DNA of 7,175 nucleotides from Flavobacteriales bacterium UBA4011 (GTDB taxonomy: Bacteria; Bacteroidota; Bacteroidia; Flavobacteriales_D; Crocinitomicaceae). How positions within the stretch are numbered: position 1 is the first letter of the stretch; the number at the start of each line of letters is the position of its first letter. Location of the stretch: NCBI GenBank assembly GCA_002384725.1, contig DGBF01000149.1:4732-11906 (forward strand), given 5' to 3'. Both the position numbers and the translations under genes were made by a program. The notes under the pieces were generated by a model. The model did no database searches and was not told the origin of the DNA. It worked only from the letters and a program-made list of their open reading frames with translations. Below are positions 1-6,772 of the stretch, piece by piece.

Positions 1-31
1 AGTATTCAATTGTCTTTTTAACTTAAAATCA

Positions 32-51
32 AATAACCCATTTTTTACCAC
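32..51 (-). promoter_or_regulatory. Inverted near-copy of the MraZ-type repeat module
   Basis: Read on the minus strand, 42-51 is GTGGTAAAAA, identical to the repeat at 144-153. The next 10 bp (32-41 as ATGGGTTATT) carry TGGG in the same 10-bp phase. Over 14 bases the minus-strand sequence matches the start of the tandem array at 13 positions. It lies about 102 bp upstream of the promoter-proximal array, in opposite orientation. It may be an auxiliary operator for mraZ, or the operator of a divergent gene outside the window, although no minus-strand promoter element was found here. Confidence 0.45.
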
Positions 52-112
52 CTAAAAATAAACTTTTAATACTACTATTTATAGGAGTTAATAAAAATAA
101 GTGTTTTAACAT

Positions 113-144
113 TTTGGTAGACTTATCAACATTACATATATTTG
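113..144 (+). promoter_or_regulatory. Likely operon promoter of Bacteroidota type (TTTG / TAnnTTTG) ahead of mraZ
   Basis: TATATTTG at 137-144 matches the Bacteroidota -7 consensus TAnnTTTG exactly. TTTG at 113-116 lies 20 bp upstream and fits the -33 element and its usual spacing. Transcription would then start at about 150, giving a 5' leader of roughly 40 nt before the mraZ ATG at 193. It is the only good promoter candidate before mraZ. The minus strand of 1-192 has no equivalent CAAAnnTA element. The start site is inferred and not observed. Confidence 0.72.
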
Positions 145-163
145 TGGTAAAAAGTGGTAAAAT
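144..163 (+). promoter_or_regulatory. Tandem 10-bp direct repeat, likely MraZ operator
   Basis: Two adjacent copies of GTGGTAAAA(A/T) occur at 144-153 and 154-163 and differ only at the last base. MraZ proteins are known to bind direct repeats with a TGG core and a 10-bp period (TGGGN with 5-nt spacers in E. coli, AAAGTG-type in mycoplasmas), and this repeat also contains AAAGTGG at 151-157. The first repeat begins on the last base of the proposed -7 element and the array covers the likely transcription start. A bound MraZ ring would therefore be expected to block initiation, giving autorepression of the operon. The repeat is seen directly; MraZ as its ligand is inferred from family behaviour and from its position next to mraZ. 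Confidence 0.7.
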
Positions 164-170
164 CTCTTTA

Positions 171-180
171 TTTTTACCCA
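171..180 (-). promoter_or_regulatory. Inverted TGGGTAAAAA half-site in the mraZ leader
   Basis: On the minus strand 171-180 reads TGGGTAAAAA, close to the GTGGTAAAAA repeats and carrying the TGGG core. TTTTTACC at 171-178 is the exact reverse complement of GGTAAAAA at 146-153, and its last seven bases pair with GGTAAAA at 156-162. It could be an extra MraZ contact or an AT-rich leader hairpin ending about 14 nt before the mraZ start codon. The sequence does not decide between these. Confidence 0.3.
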
Positions 181-192
181 TTATAAGAAGTC

Positions 193-651
193 ATGTCAGG
201 TCTAGTAGGAGAATACGAAGTGAAGCTCGACAACAAAGGTCGATTCATGTTTCCAGCGAATTTGCGGAAGCAGCTTTCTCCTAGCGCCCAAGAAAACTTC
301 ATGTTGAACAAAGGTTTTGAAGAATGTCTCACGCTATTCCCGATGAATGAATGGGAAACACTCAGCTCGCGACTTTCCAAACTCAATTTGTTCGTCCCTA
401 AAAACCGAATGTTTTATCGCCTCTTTCACCAAGGAGCGAAAAACACTTCACTTGACAGTGCAGGACGCGTTCTTGTGCCCATCCATTTGATGGATAGAGT
501 GGGTTTGAAAAAGGAGGTCATGCTAATTGCATACAACGACCGCATCGAAATCTGGGACAAGACCATGTACCTTGAAATGATTGAGGGCAATATGACTGAT
601 TTTGCCGATTTGGCAAATGAAGTAATGGGAAACGTAAATGAGCAAGAATAA
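193..651 (+). CDS. mraZ: MraZ, transcriptional regulator of the dcw cluster
   Basis: This is a 152-residue protein, the usual MraZ length. It has two AbrB/SpoVT-like swapped-hairpin halves, each with the family DxxGR signature: DNKGRFMFPANLR at residues 13-25 and DSAGRVLVPIHLM at 88-100, the latter preceded by RLFHQGAKNT. The family forms ring-shaped oligomers, binds DNA with the DxxGR loops, and controls its own division/cell wall operon. The tandem repeat over the promoter just upstream fits that role. The ATG at 193 is the first start in frame and gives the normal N-terminus (a short lead into the GEYEVKLDNKGR strand). No Shine-Dalgarno sequence precedes it, only A-rich AAGAAG, as is common in Bacteroidota. 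The C-terminus overlaps rsmH by 14 nt. Confidence 0.96.
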   Translation: MSGLVGEYEVKLDNKGRFMFPANLRKQLSPSAQENFMLNKGFEECLTLFPMNEWETLSSRLSKLNLFVPKNRMFYRLFHQGAKNTSLDSAGRVLVPIHLMDRVGLKKEVMLIAYNDRIEIWDKTMYLEMIEGNMTDFADLANEVMGNVNEQE

Positions 652-1561
652 CACAGACTATCATAACCCAGTAATGCTCAAAGAATGTCTGGACGGATTA
701 AACATCCGTCCAGATGGAATTTATGTTGATGTTACCTTTGGTGGAGGTGGTCATTCTCGTGCTATTTTCGACCTACTATCAAGTAAAGGAATCCTAGTAG
801 CGTTCGACCAAGACGTCCAAGCGAAAGAAAATATATGGGGAGCGAAAAATTTTCATTTTGTCGAAAGTAATTTCTCTTTTTTACGTAACCAATTAAAACT
901 TCGCGGAATTACAAAAGTAGATGGCATTCTTGCTGATCTTGGCGTCTCATCTCATCAATTTGATGAGGGTGATCGCGGTTTTTCAATTCGTTCGAATGCC
1001 CCGCTAGATATGCGTATGAACCAAAAAGCAGCTATCTCTGCAGTGAACATCGTAAACGATTACGAAGTAAATGAAATAGCACGTATTCTTGGTCAATATG
1101 GCGAGTTAAAAAACGCTGGTCGAATCGCTAGAGGTATAGTGAGTTTTCGGAGCAACAAGAAAATTGAAACAACGGGTGATTTAATGGCCGCTACACGGCC
1201 CTTTGCACCCAAGTTTAAGGATCACAAATTTTTCGCCCAAGTATTTCAAGGTATACGCATCGAAGTGAATGATGAAATGAAAACGCTAGAAAGTTTCTTG
1301 CTGCAGACAGAAGATGTATTGGCTCCAGGAGGAAGACTTGTGGTAATGTCCTACCATTCGCTTGAAGACAGACCCGTTAAAAACTACATGAAAAGAGGAT
1401 CTCTTGATGGAACCATTGAGAAAGACTTTTTCGGCAACATATTAAAACCTTTCACAGAAATCAATAGACACCCAATTGAGGCAAGTGAAGTGGAAAGAGA
1501 AACAAACAACAGAGCCCGCAGCGCAAAATTAAGAATAGCTGAGCGAAACGATGGAGAATAG
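638..1561 (+). CDS. rsmH: RsmH (MraW), 16S rRNA (cytosine-1402-N4)-methyltransferase
   Basis: RsmH uses S-adenosylmethionine to methylate N4 of C1402 in the decoding centre of 16S rRNA. The 307-residue length is typical. Visible family motifs are HNPVM at residues 9-13, the SAM-binding loop VDVTFGGGGHS at 30-40, the acidic position in AFDQD (55-59), LADLGVSSHQFD at 98-109, PLDMRM at 122-127, FQGIRIEVNDE at 203-213, MSYHSLEDR at 237-245 and the C-terminal NNRARSAKLRIAER at 290-303. The start overlaps mraZ by 14 nt. The next Met is residue 13, inside the conserved HNPVM block, so the ATG at 638 is well supported. FQGIRI replaces the commoner FQALRI, a conservative change that should not matter to function. 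The 3' end overlaps the next gene by 11 nt. Confidence 0.97.
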   Translation: MSKNNTDYHNPVMLKECLDGLNIRPDGIYVDVTFGGGGHSRAIFDLLSSKGILVAFDQDVQAKENIWGAKNFHFVESNFSFLRNQLKLRGITKVDGILADLGVSSHQFDEGDRGFSIRSNAPLDMRMNQKAAISAVNIVNDYEVNEIARILGQYGELKNAGRIARGIVSFRSNKKIETTGDLMAATRPFAPKFKDHKFFAQVFQGIRIEVNDEMKTLESFLLQTEDVLAPGGRLVVMSYHSLEDRPVKNYMKRGSLDGTIEKDFFGNILKPFTEINRHPIEASEVERETNNRARSAKLRIAERNDGE

Positions 1562-1955
1562 AGTAACAGATAAGGAAGAGGAAACTCCAATGGACGCCAT
1601 TTCGAAGAAATCAAAATCTTTAAAAAAATCGTCGAACACTGGAAATCCTTTGATGCAAATATTGAATGGCGAATTCTTGTCAAAGGAATTTGTTGTGAAA
1701 AACCTTGGCTTCATCTTCTACTTCATTTTTCTGCTCATTCTTTTGGTGGCGAAAGGTTATTACGATAAAAAATTGACCAAAAGCGTCGACACTTCCCTAA
1801 ATGAACTAGATGAATTGACCGGGGATTATGTAGCCAAAAAAGCACAGCTCGAAGAAGAAACAAAACGAATCACCCTTGTAAAAGAATTGGAGCCGTTTGG
1901 CCTGAAAGAAACCGAAAATCCGACCAAAGTAATTCGGGTAGACAAAGAAGATTAA
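1551..1955 (+). CDS. ftsL: FtsL-like divisome membrane protein (Bacteroidota type)
   Basis: This small 134-residue protein has FtsL architecture. A basic, polar cytoplasmic N-terminus (about 1-50) is followed by one membrane span at about 51-67 (NLGFIFYFIFLLILLVA). A short extracytoplasmic part follows with a probable coiled coil at about 77-112, then GLKE and PTKVI near the end. FtsL proteins pair with FtsB/DivIC through such coiled coils and help activate the FtsW-FtsI septal synthase. The call rests mainly on topology and on position between rsmH and ftsI, because FtsL sequences diverge strongly. The ATG at 1551 overlaps rsmH by 11 nt. A second ATG at 1590 (residue 14), preceded by purine-rich GGAAGAGGAAA, is a credible alternative start and would leave the span intact. 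The stop is 1 nt before the ftsI GTG. Confidence 0.82.
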   Translation: MENRVTDKEEETPMDAISKKSKSLKKSSNTGNPLMQILNGEFLSKEFVVKNLGFIFYFIFLLILLVAKGYYDKKLTKSVDTSLNELDELTGDYVAKKAQLEEETKRITLVKELEPFGLKETENPTKVIRVDKED

Positions 1956-1956
1956 A

Positions 1957-4068
1957 GTGAAAGAAAGAAAAGACATATACTGGAGAGCCTACCTGATTTA
2001 TTTCGGATTTGTTGCTTTGATGTTGCTTGTGCTTTTCCAAACCCTTTCGCTACAATGGCAGGACGTTGCGAAAGATCTAGATTTAACGGAGGAAAACGAA
2101 GGGAAAATTCCAACCAGATTAAGAGAACGAATTCCACGACGTGGAGAAATTCTTGATGCAAACCGAACGCCATTAGTTACTTCTGTTCCTTTCTACGACA
2201 TCCACATGGACCCACAAGTGGTGGAAGAAAAAATATTCTTGGAGGAAATTTCTAACCTCAGTCGAGAATTAGCGAAAATGTATCCTTCCATGAGCGCTGG
2301 GGATTACGAACGCTATATCCGAAGAGCTAGAAAAAATGGAAAAAGGTACTTATTGATAAAAAAGCGTGTTACAAACGAAGAACGCAGAAAACTAAGAGAA
2401 TTCCCAATCTATAATCTCGGTCGATTAAAAGGAGGCTTAATCGATACGGACGAAACAATAATTCGCAAACGGCCACAAGGGGAACTGCTAAAAAGAACAC
2501 TTGGTTTCGTTCAAAAAAACGCGGATGGCACTTTTTTACGAGTTGGAATTGAAGGAGCATACAACGACTACTTAACGGGTGAAAAAGGAGAAGAAATTGA
2601 ACAGAAAATCTCCACTGGATGGAAACGCACTGGACAGATAGTAAAAGACGCTGTCGAGGGAGCAGATGTAATTACAACAATCGATAAGGAAATTCAAGAA
2701 GTAGCACATTCGGAGTTATACCGACAACTGCAAGATCAAGGAGCAAAACATGGTACAGCTATCGTAATGGAGGTAAGTACAGGTCATGTAAAAGCAATTG
2801 CCAACTTAAAAAGAGGTCGTGATGGGAATTATTACGAGTCTTACAACTACGGAATAGGAACAAAGGAAGTTCCAGGGTCTACTTTCAAACTAGCCTCCCT
2901 AATGGCTGCGCTTGAGGATAAGAAAATTCATATGTCAGATACGGTAGGCGCTTACGGAAAATACACCTTCTACGATGAACTATTGACCGACTCTAAAACG
3001 GATGGATATGGACGCATTACAATCAAACGAGCTTTTGAACTTTCATCGAATGTAATTTCTCGTGTTATCTACAACGCCTACAGAAATGAGCCCGAAGCAT
3101 TCGTTAAAAGACTACGATCATTTGGCCTTGGCGATCCATTAGGCATAGACTTAGAAGGAGAAAGTGATCCAACGCTTTATGCTCCTGGAAGTACCAACTG
3201 GTCTGGAATTTCTTTACCCTGGATGGCAATCGGTTACGAAGTCCAACAAACTCCACTTCAAACTTTGGCTTTCTACAATGCTGTTGCCAACAATGGTAGA
3301 CTTGTTCGTCCATTGTTTGTGAGTGAAATCAGAAGAAATGGACAAATCGTAAAACGTTTTGACCCAGTAACTCTTCGATCTAAAATATGCTCAAACAGCA
3401 CATTAACAGCACTTCAACGGGCGCTGGAAGGTGTTATAGAAAGCGGAACTGGCTCTGCTTTAAAATCGGCTTATTTCAAAATCGCTGGAAAAACGGGAAC
3501 GGCAAGAGTTTTGAATTCAGATCTTCGATATGGGAACAAAGGAGAAGAAAAACACCAAGCTTCGTTTGTCGGATATTTCCCTGCGAAAAAACCAATATAC
3601 AGTTGCATAGTAGTGATCACAGCCCCAAACAAGGACATCTACGGTGCTTCGGTTTCCGGAACCGTCTTTAGCGCCATTGCCAACAAAGTGTACGCATCAA
3701 CACTCAGCTATCACAAAGCAATAAACGAACAACCTCGATTAAAAGGTCCTTTTCCAAAGTCGATGAGCGGGTCCAACGATGATTTACAAACCGTTTACCG
3801 AAATCTTCAAATTCCTTACTCGAAAAAAATCCAAGAAGAGTGGGTGAACACAAAGGTTAGTGACAAAGGAATCCTCTTCCAAACAAGAAATATTGCAAGG
3901 AATGCTATGCCTAATGTAATGGGTTTATCTGCAAAAGATGCCGTGTACCTAATCGAAAAAAGTGGAATGATGGCCTCGATAAAAGGCAACGGTAAAGTGG
4001 TAGCACAATATCCCTATGCTGGTTCATCTTTAATTAGTGGAGGAATAGCACAAATAGTACTGAAATGA
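1957..4068 (+). CDS. ftsI: FtsI / PBP3-type class B penicillin-binding protein with C-terminal PASTA domain
   Basis: FtsI is the septal peptidoglycan transpeptidase, anchored in the inner membrane and acting in the periplasm with FtsW. In order, the 703 residues show a short cytoplasmic tail, a signal-anchor span at about 11-31, the class B dimerisation domain beginning at RRGEILD (61-67) and including GIEGAYNDYLTGE (197-209), a transpeptidase domain at about 264-578, and a PASTA domain at about 650-703 (MPNVMGLSAKDA onward). All three active-site motifs are present: SxxK as S308-T-F-K311 with catalytic Ser308, SxN as S363-S-N365, and KTG at 512-514. The start is GTG at 1957, 1 nt after the previous stop. 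The first in-frame ATG (residue 22) lies inside the membrane span, so it cannot be the start. The gene ends in a 4-nt ATGA overlap with murE. FtsI of Proteobacteria lacks the PASTA domain; Bacteroidota homologues commonly have it. Confidence 0.95.
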   Translation: MKERKDIYWRAYLIYFGFVALMLLVLFQTLSLQWQDVAKDLDLTEENEGKIPTRLRERIPRRGEILDANRTPLVTSVPFYDIHMDPQVVEEKIFLEEISNLSRELAKMYPSMSAGDYERYIRRARKNGKRYLLIKKRVTNEERRKLREFPIYNLGRLKGGLIDTDETIIRKRPQGELLKRTLGFVQKNADGTFLRVGIEGAYNDYLTGEKGEEIEQKISTGWKRTGQIVKDAVEGADVITTIDKEIQEVAHSELYRQLQDQGAKHGTAIVMEVSTGHVKAIANLKRGRDGNYYESYNYGIGTKEVPGSTFKLASLMAALEDKKIHMSDTVGAYGKYTFYDELLTDSKTDGYGRITIKRAFELSSNVISRVIYNAYRNEPEAFVKRLRSFGLGDPLGIDLEGESDPTLYAPGSTNWSGISLPWMAIGYEVQQTPLQTLAFYNAVANNGRLVRPLFVSEIRRNGQIVKRFDPVTLRSKICSNSTLTALQRALEGVIESGTGSALKSAYFKIAGKTGTARVLNSDLRYGNKGEEKHQASFVGYFPAKKPIYSCIVVITAPNKDIYGASVSGTVFSAIANKVYASTLSYHKAINEQPRLKGPFPKSMSGSNDDLQTVYRNLQIPYSKKIQEEWVNTKVSDKGILFQTRNIARNAMPNVMGLSAKDAVYLIEKSGMMASIKGNGKVVAQYPYAGSSLISGGIAQIVLK

Positions 4069-5525
4069 GTCAGAAATTAGTACATATCTTGGATTCTATT
4101 GCTGTTTTAAACAGCAACTGGGATAAGAATGCAGAAATCTCAAGACTCTCGTTCGACTCGCGTGATGTTGATAAAAACACTTTGTTTTTCGCGGTAGCTG
4201 GAAGTACAACAGATGGTCACAAATACATTGACCAAGTGCTTGCAAAAGGATGTAAAAACATAGTTGTCGAAAGTGATTTTACTTCGGATGACTGCAATGT
4301 TATTTGCGTTGCCGATAGTGCTCAAGCCTTATCAATTGGTGCGCATAATTTCTTTGGAAAACCTTCAGAAAAAGTAAAATTGATTGGAATTACAGGGACA
4401 AATGGTAAAACAACAACTACTTCCCTGCTTTTCAATTTATTCATGCAAATGGGACACAAAAGCGGCCTGATTTCGACTGTTGTAAATAAAATAGGAAACA
4501 CAGACATTCCTACAACTCATACAACACCAAATCCGATTGCACTTTGTGATTTATTGAACCAAATGGTAGAACAAAATTGTACGCATGTTTTCATGGAAGT
4601 AAGCTCTCATGCCATACACCAGAAAAGAATGTTCGCACTGAATTATACCATCGGAGCATTCACGAACATCACGCACGACCACTTGGATTACCACAAAACA
4701 TTCAAAGAGTACATCGACGTTAAAAAAAGCTTCTTTGATCATTTGGGACCGAATGCCATTGCTCTGACCAATGCCGATGATAAGAACGGTGCTGTAATGT
4801 TGCAAAACACCCAAGCAACGAAATATACTTACGCTTTAAAATCACCTTCTGACTTCAAAGGAAAAATCATCGAAAACGAATTATCTGGACTTATCCTTCA
4901 GATCAACGGAACAGAGCTTTACACGCAGCTAATAGGTGAATTTAATGGGTACAATTTACTCGCGGTTTTCGGTATTGCACAATTGCTTGAACTAGACAAA
5001 TTAGAAGTGCTTACACAAATGAGTACTTTAAAATCAGTTGACGGTCGATTTGAATTCTTCAAAAGCGAAGGGAACGTAACGTGTATCGTGGACTATGCCC
5101 ACACTCCAGATGCATTAGAAAACGTGCTAAAAACCATTCTAAGCTTCAAAAAAGTAAGCACAAAAGTATTGACCATATTGGGCTGTGGTGGTGATAGAGA
5201 CAAAACGAAACGTCCTAAAATGGCTGCGATTGCCAATAGCATGAGCGACCAAAGCATACTCACTTCAGACAACCCGAGAACTGAAAATCCAGATACTATT
5301 TTAGAAGAAATGGAGGCTGGAATAGATTCAAAAGGTTTAATGAAAAACCTGACTATTTCAGATAGAAAAGAAGCAATCAAACTAGGAATTTCCTTGGCAA
5401 AAACGGGAGATATTCTCTTGATTGCTGGAAAGGGACATGAAAAATACCAAGATATAAACGGAACGAAACACACCTTCGATGATATAGCCATCGCGAAGGA
5501 ATTATTCATCAAAATGAAGAGATAA
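4065..5525 (+). CDS. murE: MurE, UDP-MurNAc-L-Ala-D-Glu:meso-diaminopimelate ligase
   Basis: MurE is a cytoplasmic ATP-dependent ligase that adds the third peptide residue to UDP-MurNAc-L-Ala-D-Glu. The 486-residue protein has the full three-domain Mur layout. The N-terminal domain has LSFDSRDV at 28-35. The central ATPase P-loop is [12 protein letters not shown] at 108-119, followed by TTPNP (153-157), MEVSSHA (177-183) and THDHLDYH (203-210). Aligning that segment with E. coli MurE places the carbamylated lysine at K220. The C-terminal domain has [13 protein letters not shown] (343-355), [12 protein letters not shown] (373-384), DNPRTENP (402-409) and GKGHE (455-459). DNPR is the signature of meso-diaminopimelate specificity, as opposed to the lysine type, and fits a Gram-negative wall. 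The ATG overlaps the ftsI stop (ATGA), and the stop shares one base with the mraY ATG. Confidence 0.96.
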   Translation: MSQKLVHILDSIAVLNSNWDKNAEISRLSFDSRDVDKNTLFFAVAGSTTDGHKYIDQVLAKGCKNIVVESDFTSDDCNVICVADSAQALSIGAHNFFGKPSEKVKLIGITGTNGKTTTTSLLFNLFMQMGHKSGLISTVVNKIGNTDIPTTHTTPNPIALCDLLNQMVEQNCTHVFMEVSSHAIHQKRMFALNYTIGAFTNITHDHLDYHKTFKEYIDVKKSFFDHLGPNAIALTNADDKNGAVMLQNTQATKYTYALKSPSDFKGKIIENELSGLILQINGTELYTQLIGEFNGYNLLAVFGIAQLLELDKLEVLTQMSTLKSVDGRFEFFKSEGNVTCIVDYAHTPDALENVLKTILSFKKVSTKVLTILGCGGDRDKTKRPKMAAIANSMSDQSILTSDNPRTENPDTILEEMEAGIDSKGLMKNLTISDRKEAIKLGISLAKTGDILLIAGKGHEKYQDINGTKHTFDDIAIAKELFIKMKR

Positions 5526-6772
5526 TGTTGTATTACTTATTTGAATATTTCGACAAATCTAATATGCCAGGAGCTGGGCTTTTCCAGTTCATCTCTTTCC
5601 GAGCAGCTATGGCATTGATTTTATCATTGATAATATCTATTGTTTTTGGCAAAAAATTCATTAATAAGCTTAGTAAACAACAAATCGGTGAAACTGTTCG
5701 TGACTTAGGTTTGGACGGTCAAATTGAAAAATCAGGCACGCCAACGATGGGTGGATTAATGATTCTTGCGGCTATTCTTATTCCCACTTTATTACTTGCC
5801 AAATTGCACAACATATATGTCATGACGATGCTTATCGCGACTGTTTGGTTGGGCTTAATCGGATTCATAGACGATTATATCAAAGTATTCCGCAAAAACA
5901 AACAAGGTTTAGCTGGGAAGTTTAAAGTGATTGGGCAAGTCGGTGTAGGAATCATCGTAGGATGCATGTTGTATTTCTCGAATGATGTTCAAGTCCATAA
6001 AAAAGTAAAAAACAATTATGTTCTTACAGTTGACGAAGAAGATGTAACAGATAGTCACGCGGCATTCGCTCAAACCGAAGGTTACAAGTGGATCAAAACA
6101 CGCGACATGACCACTACTATTCCTTTTGTAAAAGACAACGAATTCAACTACAACTGGTTGATTGGTGATAAAGGAAAGGTCGCAGGTTGGATGCTCTTTA
6201 TTCCAATTGTCATTTTCATCGTGATTGCCGTTTCCAATGGAGCAAATATGACCGACGGATTGGACGGATTGGCGACAGGAACTTCGGCTATTATCGGTCT
6301 CGCATTAGCCGTTTTTGCCTATGTCAGTTCCAATATTCGTTTCGCCGATTACCTCGATGTCATGTACATTCCTTATGCCGAGGAACTCGTAATATTCATC
6401 GCCGCATTTGTCGGTGCATGTATTGGATTCTTATGGTACAACTCCTACCCTGCTCAAGTGTTCATGGGCGATACAGGCTCGTTGGCTTTGGGTGGAATCA
6501 TCGCTGTATTTGCCATTTCCATTCGAAAAGAGTTATTAATTCCAGTATTGTGTGGTGTTTTCTTAATTGAAAATCTCTCTGTTATCATGCAAGTTGTATG
6601 GTTCAAAATAACCAAGAGGCGTTTCGGCGAAGGCAGGCGAATTTTCCTCATGGCTCCACTCCACCATCATTACCAAAAGAAGGGCATTCACGAGGCAAAA
6701 ATCGTGTCGAGATTCTGGATTGTAGCTATTCTTCTTGCAGTATTCACCATTGTAACACTGAAAATCCGTTAG
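5525..6772 (+). CDS. mraY: MraY, phospho-MurNAc-pentapeptide transferase (lipid I synthase) with extended periplasmic loop
   Basis: MraY transfers phospho-MurNAc-pentapeptide from UDP to undecaprenyl phosphate, making lipid I at the inner face of the membrane. The 415-residue polytopic protein keeps all family signatures: KSGTPTMGG at 69-77, the Mg-binding Asp pair D116-D117 in [22 protein letters not shown] at 238-250, [12 protein letters not shown] at 313-324 with D316, and [12 protein letters not shown] at 376-387 with the histidine triad 380-382. The E. coli enzyme has 360 residues. The extra length is mostly a hydrophilic stretch at about 153-215 between predicted spans 4 and 5, which is extracytoplasmic in the MraY fold. 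Similar expansions are known in Bacteroidota MraY. The start shares one base with the murE stop (TAATG); the TAG stop shares its G with the murD GTG. murF does not lie between murE and mraY here. Confidence 0.97.
   Translation: MLYYLFEYFDKSNMPGAGLFQFISFRAAMALILSLIISIVFGKKFINKLSKQQIGETVRDLGLDGQIEKSGTPTMGGLMILAAILIPTLLLAKLHNIYVMTMLIATVWLGLIGFIDDYIKVFRKNKQGLAGKFKVIGQVGVGIIVGCMLYFSNDVQVHKKVKNNYVLTVDEEDVTDSHAAFAQTEGYKWIKTRDMTTTIPFVKDNEFNYNWLIGDKGKVAGWMLFIPIVIFIVIAVSNGANMTDGLDGLATGTSAIIGLALAVFAYVSSNIRFADYLDVMYIPYAEELVIFIAAFVGACIGFLWYNSYPAQVFMGDTGSLALGGIIAVFAISIRKELLIPVLCGVFLIENLSVIMQVVWFKITKRRFGEGRRIFLMAPLHHHYQKKGIHEAKIVSRFWIVAILLAVFTIVTLKIR

Noticed and set aside
1..31. Possible end of an upstream gene or a terminator at the left edge
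   Set aside because: No stem-loop followed by a T-run and no extended open frame is visible. It is AT-rich sequence with nothing I can support.
81..110. AGGAG at 83-87 followed by GTG at 101, resembling a ribosome binding site and start
   Set aside because: The GTG frame stops after two codons, so there is no small gene there.
114..123. TTGGTAGACT, a weak + strand repeat exactly 30 bp (three 10-bp phases) upstream of 144
   Set aside because: Only the TGGTA core matches and it overlaps the proposed -33 TTTG. It is too short to claim as an extra operator half-site.
733..740. TACCTTTG, a second exact match to the TAnnTTTG promoter element, inside rsmH
   Set aside because: It encodes the conserved VTFGGGG SAM-binding loop, and there is no TTTG at the right distance upstream. 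It is most likely chance.
1384..1714. Overlapping minus-strand open frames across the rsmH / ftsL-like junction
   Set aside because: Both genes on the + strand are supported by motifs or topology and position. The minus-strand readings show no family features.
5093..5512. 139-codon open frame on the minus strand inside murE
   Set aside because: It lies wholly inside the well-supported murE gene, has no recognisable domain and no promoter of its own, and is best seen as a shadow of murE codon use.
6187..6570. 127-codon + strand open frame inside mraY
   Set aside because: It is an out-of-frame reading of mraY sequence, rich in Cys, Arg and His, with no plausible start context. mraY is intact with all its motifs.
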